Shown here: in pieces, positions 12,202-13,825 of the stretch
Layout: each line of letters begins with the position of its first letter
Position numbering within the stretch: the first letter of the stretch is position 1
Source of the DNA: JAVBMU01 sp031552185
Lineage (GTDB): Bacteria > Actinomycetota > Actinomycetes > Actinomycetales > Cellulomonadaceae
Reading direction: 5' to 3'
Length of the DNA: 13,825 nucleotides
NCBI GenBank assembly: GCA_031552185.1
Contig: JAVBMU010000117.1
Coordinates: forward strand, 1 to 13,825
Notes under the pieces: model-generated
Told to the model about the DNA's origin: nothing
Database searches by the model: none
Seen by the model: the letters and a program-made list of their open reading frames with translations, nothing else
Position numbers and translations under genes: made by a program

Positions 12202-13796
12202 TGGTGGCGGGCGACGGGTCGGCCGAGCGGGCCGGCGGGTCGGCCGAGCGGGCCGGCCGGGTTCTGGTGGCGGGGGTCGACACCTCGACGCAGTCCTGCA
12301 AGGTCGTCGTGCGCGACGTCGCGACCGGGGCGCTCGTGCGCTCCGGCCGGGCGGCCCACCCTGACGGGAGCGAGATCCATCCGGACCGGTGGTGGGACGC
12401 CTTCCGAGCGGCGGCCGCGGGGGCGGGCGGGCTCGACGACGTCGCCGCGCTCGCCGTCGGCGGCCAGCAGCACGGCATGGTGTGCCTGGACGCCGACGGC
12501 GAGGTGATCCGGCCGGCGCTGCTGTGGAACGACACGCGATCGGCCGGCGCCGCGCGCGACCTCATAGCGGAATTGGGGGCGGCCGGGCCGGGCGCCCGAG
12601 CGCCGGGGGCGGCCGGCGGGCCGGGGGCGGCGGGCGCCGAGCCGGGCGGCGCGGCCTGGGCGGGGGCGGTTGGGTCCGTCCCGGTCGCCTCGCTCACGGT
12701 CACGAAGCTGCGCTGGTTGCGGGACAACGAGCCCCGCAACGCCGCCCGAATCGCCGCCGTCGCGCTCCCGCACGACTGGCTGACCTGGCGGATCGCAGGC
12801 TTCGGCCCGCGCTCGCAGGGCCTCGAACCGCGCCTGGACGACCTGGTCACCGACCGCTCCGACGCCTCCGGCACCGGCTACTTCGACGGCTCCGCCGACG
12901 GCGGGCGCGGTGCCTACCGGAGGGACCTGCTCCGGCTCGCGCTCGGCCGGGACGACGTCGTGTTGCCCCGCGTGCTCGGCCCCGCCGAGGCCGCGGGCAC
13001 CGCGGCGGCGGCTGTCGCGGGCGGCGACGTCCCGGGCGGGGCACTGCTCGGTCCCGGCGCGGGCGACAACGCCGCCGCGGCGTTGGGACTCGGCCTGCGG
13101 GCCGGCGACGTCGGCATCTCGATCGGCACCTCCGGCGTCGTCTCGGCCATCTCCGAGGTCCAGACCGCGGACGCATCCGGCCTGGTCAACGGCTTTTCCG
13201 ACGCCACCGGGCGGTACTTGCTGCTCGCCGTCACCCTGAACGCCGCCCGGGTGCTCGATGCCGCCCGGAGCATTCTCGGCGTCGACCACGGCGGCCTTGC
13301 TCGGCTGGCTTTGCGGGCGCCGGCCGGGGCGGGCGGGCTCGTGCTCGTGCCGTATCTGGAGGGCGAACGCACCCCCAACCGCCCCGACGCCACCGGGACC
13401 GTGCACGGCTTGACCCTCGCCACCGCCACCCCCGAATGCATGGCGCGAGCCTTCGTCGAGGGGATGCTGTGCGCGCTCGCCGATGGGCTGGACGCGGTCC
13501 GGGCCCTGGGCGTCCCGGTCGAGCGGCTGGTTCTGATCGGCGGCGGCGCGCAGTCCGAGGCCGTGCGCCGGATCGCGCCGCAGGTCTTCGGCCTGCCGGT
13601 GAGCGTGCCGGAGCCGGGGGAGTACGTCGCCGACGGCGCCGCCCGGCAGGCCGCGTGGGCCCTGCGGGGCGGTGACGAGCCGCCCGCCTGGTCCGCCGGA
13701 CCCGAGCCCGAGGTGCACCACAGCGACCCCAGCGACCACGACCCTGCCCTCGAACAGCGCTACCGGGAGGCCGCCGGGCTGTACCTCGAGCGGTGA
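12201..13796 (+). CDS. xylB: Xylulokinase
   Basis: 531 aa, longer than the usual 480-500. FGGY kinase that phosphorylates D-xylulose to D-xylulose 5-phosphate, feeding the pentose phosphate pathway. Motifs: VAGVDTSTQSCKV (phosphate 1), GGQQHGMV (87-94), LWNDTRS, GSVPVASLTVTKLRW, GPGAGDNAAAALG with catalytic base D289, SIGTSGVVSA, and LIGGGAQSEAVRRIAPQVFGLPV (adenosine motif). Two oddities: an N-terminal extension of about 20 residues encoded by a 21-bp direct repeat, and a Gly/Ala/Pro-rich insertion of about 20 residues (near 128-148). The ATG overlaps the xylA stop. A GTG 22 codons further in (before VAGVD) is a possible alternative start. Confidence 0.97.
   Translation: MVAGDGSAERAGGSAERAGRVLVAGVDTSTQSCKVVVRDVATGALVRSGRAAHPDGSEIHPDRWWDAFRAAAAGAGGLDDVAALAVGGQQHGMVCLDADGEVIRPALLWNDTRSAGAARDLIAELGAAGPGARAPGAAGGPGAAGAEPGGAAWAGAVGSVPVASLTVTKLRWLRDNEPRNAARIAAVALPHDWLTWRIAGFGPRSQGLEPRLDDLVTDRSDASGTGYFDGSADGGRGAYRRDLLRLALGRDDVVLPRVLGPAEAAGTAAAAVAGGDVPGGALLGPGAGDNAAAALGLGLRAGDVGISIGTSGVVSAISEVQTADASGLVNGFSDATGRYLLLAVTLNAARVLDAARSILGVDHGGLARLALRAPAGAGGLVLVPYLEGERTPNRPDATGTVHGLTLATATPECMARAFVEGMLCALADGLDAVRALGVPVERLVLIGGGAQSEAVRRIAPQVFGLPVSVPEPGEYVADGAARQAAWALRGGDEPPAWSAGPEPEVHHSDPSDHDPALEQRYREAAGLYLER
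12215..12256. repeat. 21-bp direct repeat at the xylB 5' end
   Basis: Two perfect copies of a 21-bp unit (12215-12235 and 12236-12256; it begins cgggtcggccgagcgg and ends gccgg). In frame it adds GSAERAG twice to the N-terminus of xylulokinase. It is likely a slippage duplication in a non-conserved extension. Confidence 0.8.
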
Positions 13797-13803
13797 GCGA
13801 CGC

Positions 13804-13825
13804 TCAGCCGAGCAGCGCCTTCACC
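13804..13825 (-). CDS. Possible C-terminal end of a converging gene
   Basis: Reading the minus strand inward from the window edge gives VKALLG followed by TGA at 13806-13804, 7 bp beyond the xylB stop. Only seven codons are visible, so this is a suggestion from position and a plausible C-terminus. No family can be assigned. Confidence 0.3.

Noticed and set aside
10942..13739. Long minus-strand open frames opposite xylA and xylB
   Set aside because: xylA and xylB are complete with all catalytic residues; the opposite frames show no motifs.

Overview
The window is very GC-rich, with strong third-position G/C, frequent GTG starts and Shine-Dalgarno sites. Its gene families are an actinobacterial-style ROK repressor with xylAB, short RsbW-like ATP-binding proteins, and a SpoIIE/PP2C phosphatase with sensory domains. 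This fits a high-GC Actinomycetota chromosome. I cannot name a genus from the sequence alone.

Layout. (1) 1-2213, minus strand: two tandem paralogous secreted alpha/beta hydrolases of the X-Pro dipeptidyl-peptidase/CocE type, the first cut by the window edge. (2) 2214-2371: a divergent intergenic region with two clear palindromes. (3) 2372-3900, plus strand: a small conserved-looking hypothetical protein and a YghZ-type aldo/keto reductase. (4) 3901-4893: about 1 kb without a credible gene, filled with repeats. The main element is a head-to-head pair of 20-bp tandem arrays (eight units per arm), followed by a second 20-bp family that is also inverted, then 14-bp and 10-bp repeats. (5) 4894-6283, minus strand: a YciI/DGPF-family protein with a 13-bp CGATCG-containing tandem repeat upstream, and an orphan ABC ATPase. 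(6) 6585-9647: a partner-switching signalling module. It comprises a PAS-GAF-PHY (phytochrome-like) sensor fused to a PP2C/SpoIIE phosphatase (plus strand), convergent with an RsbW-like ATP-binding kinase/anti-sigma protein and a STAS anti-sigma antagonist (minus strand). (7) 9694-13796: a xylose utilisation locus with a divergent ROK-family repressor (XylR-like), xylA and xylB. A good candidate promoter and an overlapping operator lie between xylR and xylA. The last 22 bases may be the tail of a converging gene.

How the genes work together. XylA isomerises D-xylose to D-xylulose and XylB phosphorylates it; the divergent ROK protein probably represses both. The phosphatase, STAS and ATPase genes have all the parts needed to pass a sensory input to a sigma factor by partner switching, but no sigma factor gene is present here. 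The sensor keeps the overall phytochrome photosensory layout. It lacks the conserved bilin-attachment cysteine position, the GAF histidine and the PRxSF tongue motif, so it may sense something other than red/far-red light.

The two most unusual items are this eroded phytochrome-phosphatase module and the inverted 20-bp repeat arrays at 4101-4450, which could fold into a very long imperfect hairpin.
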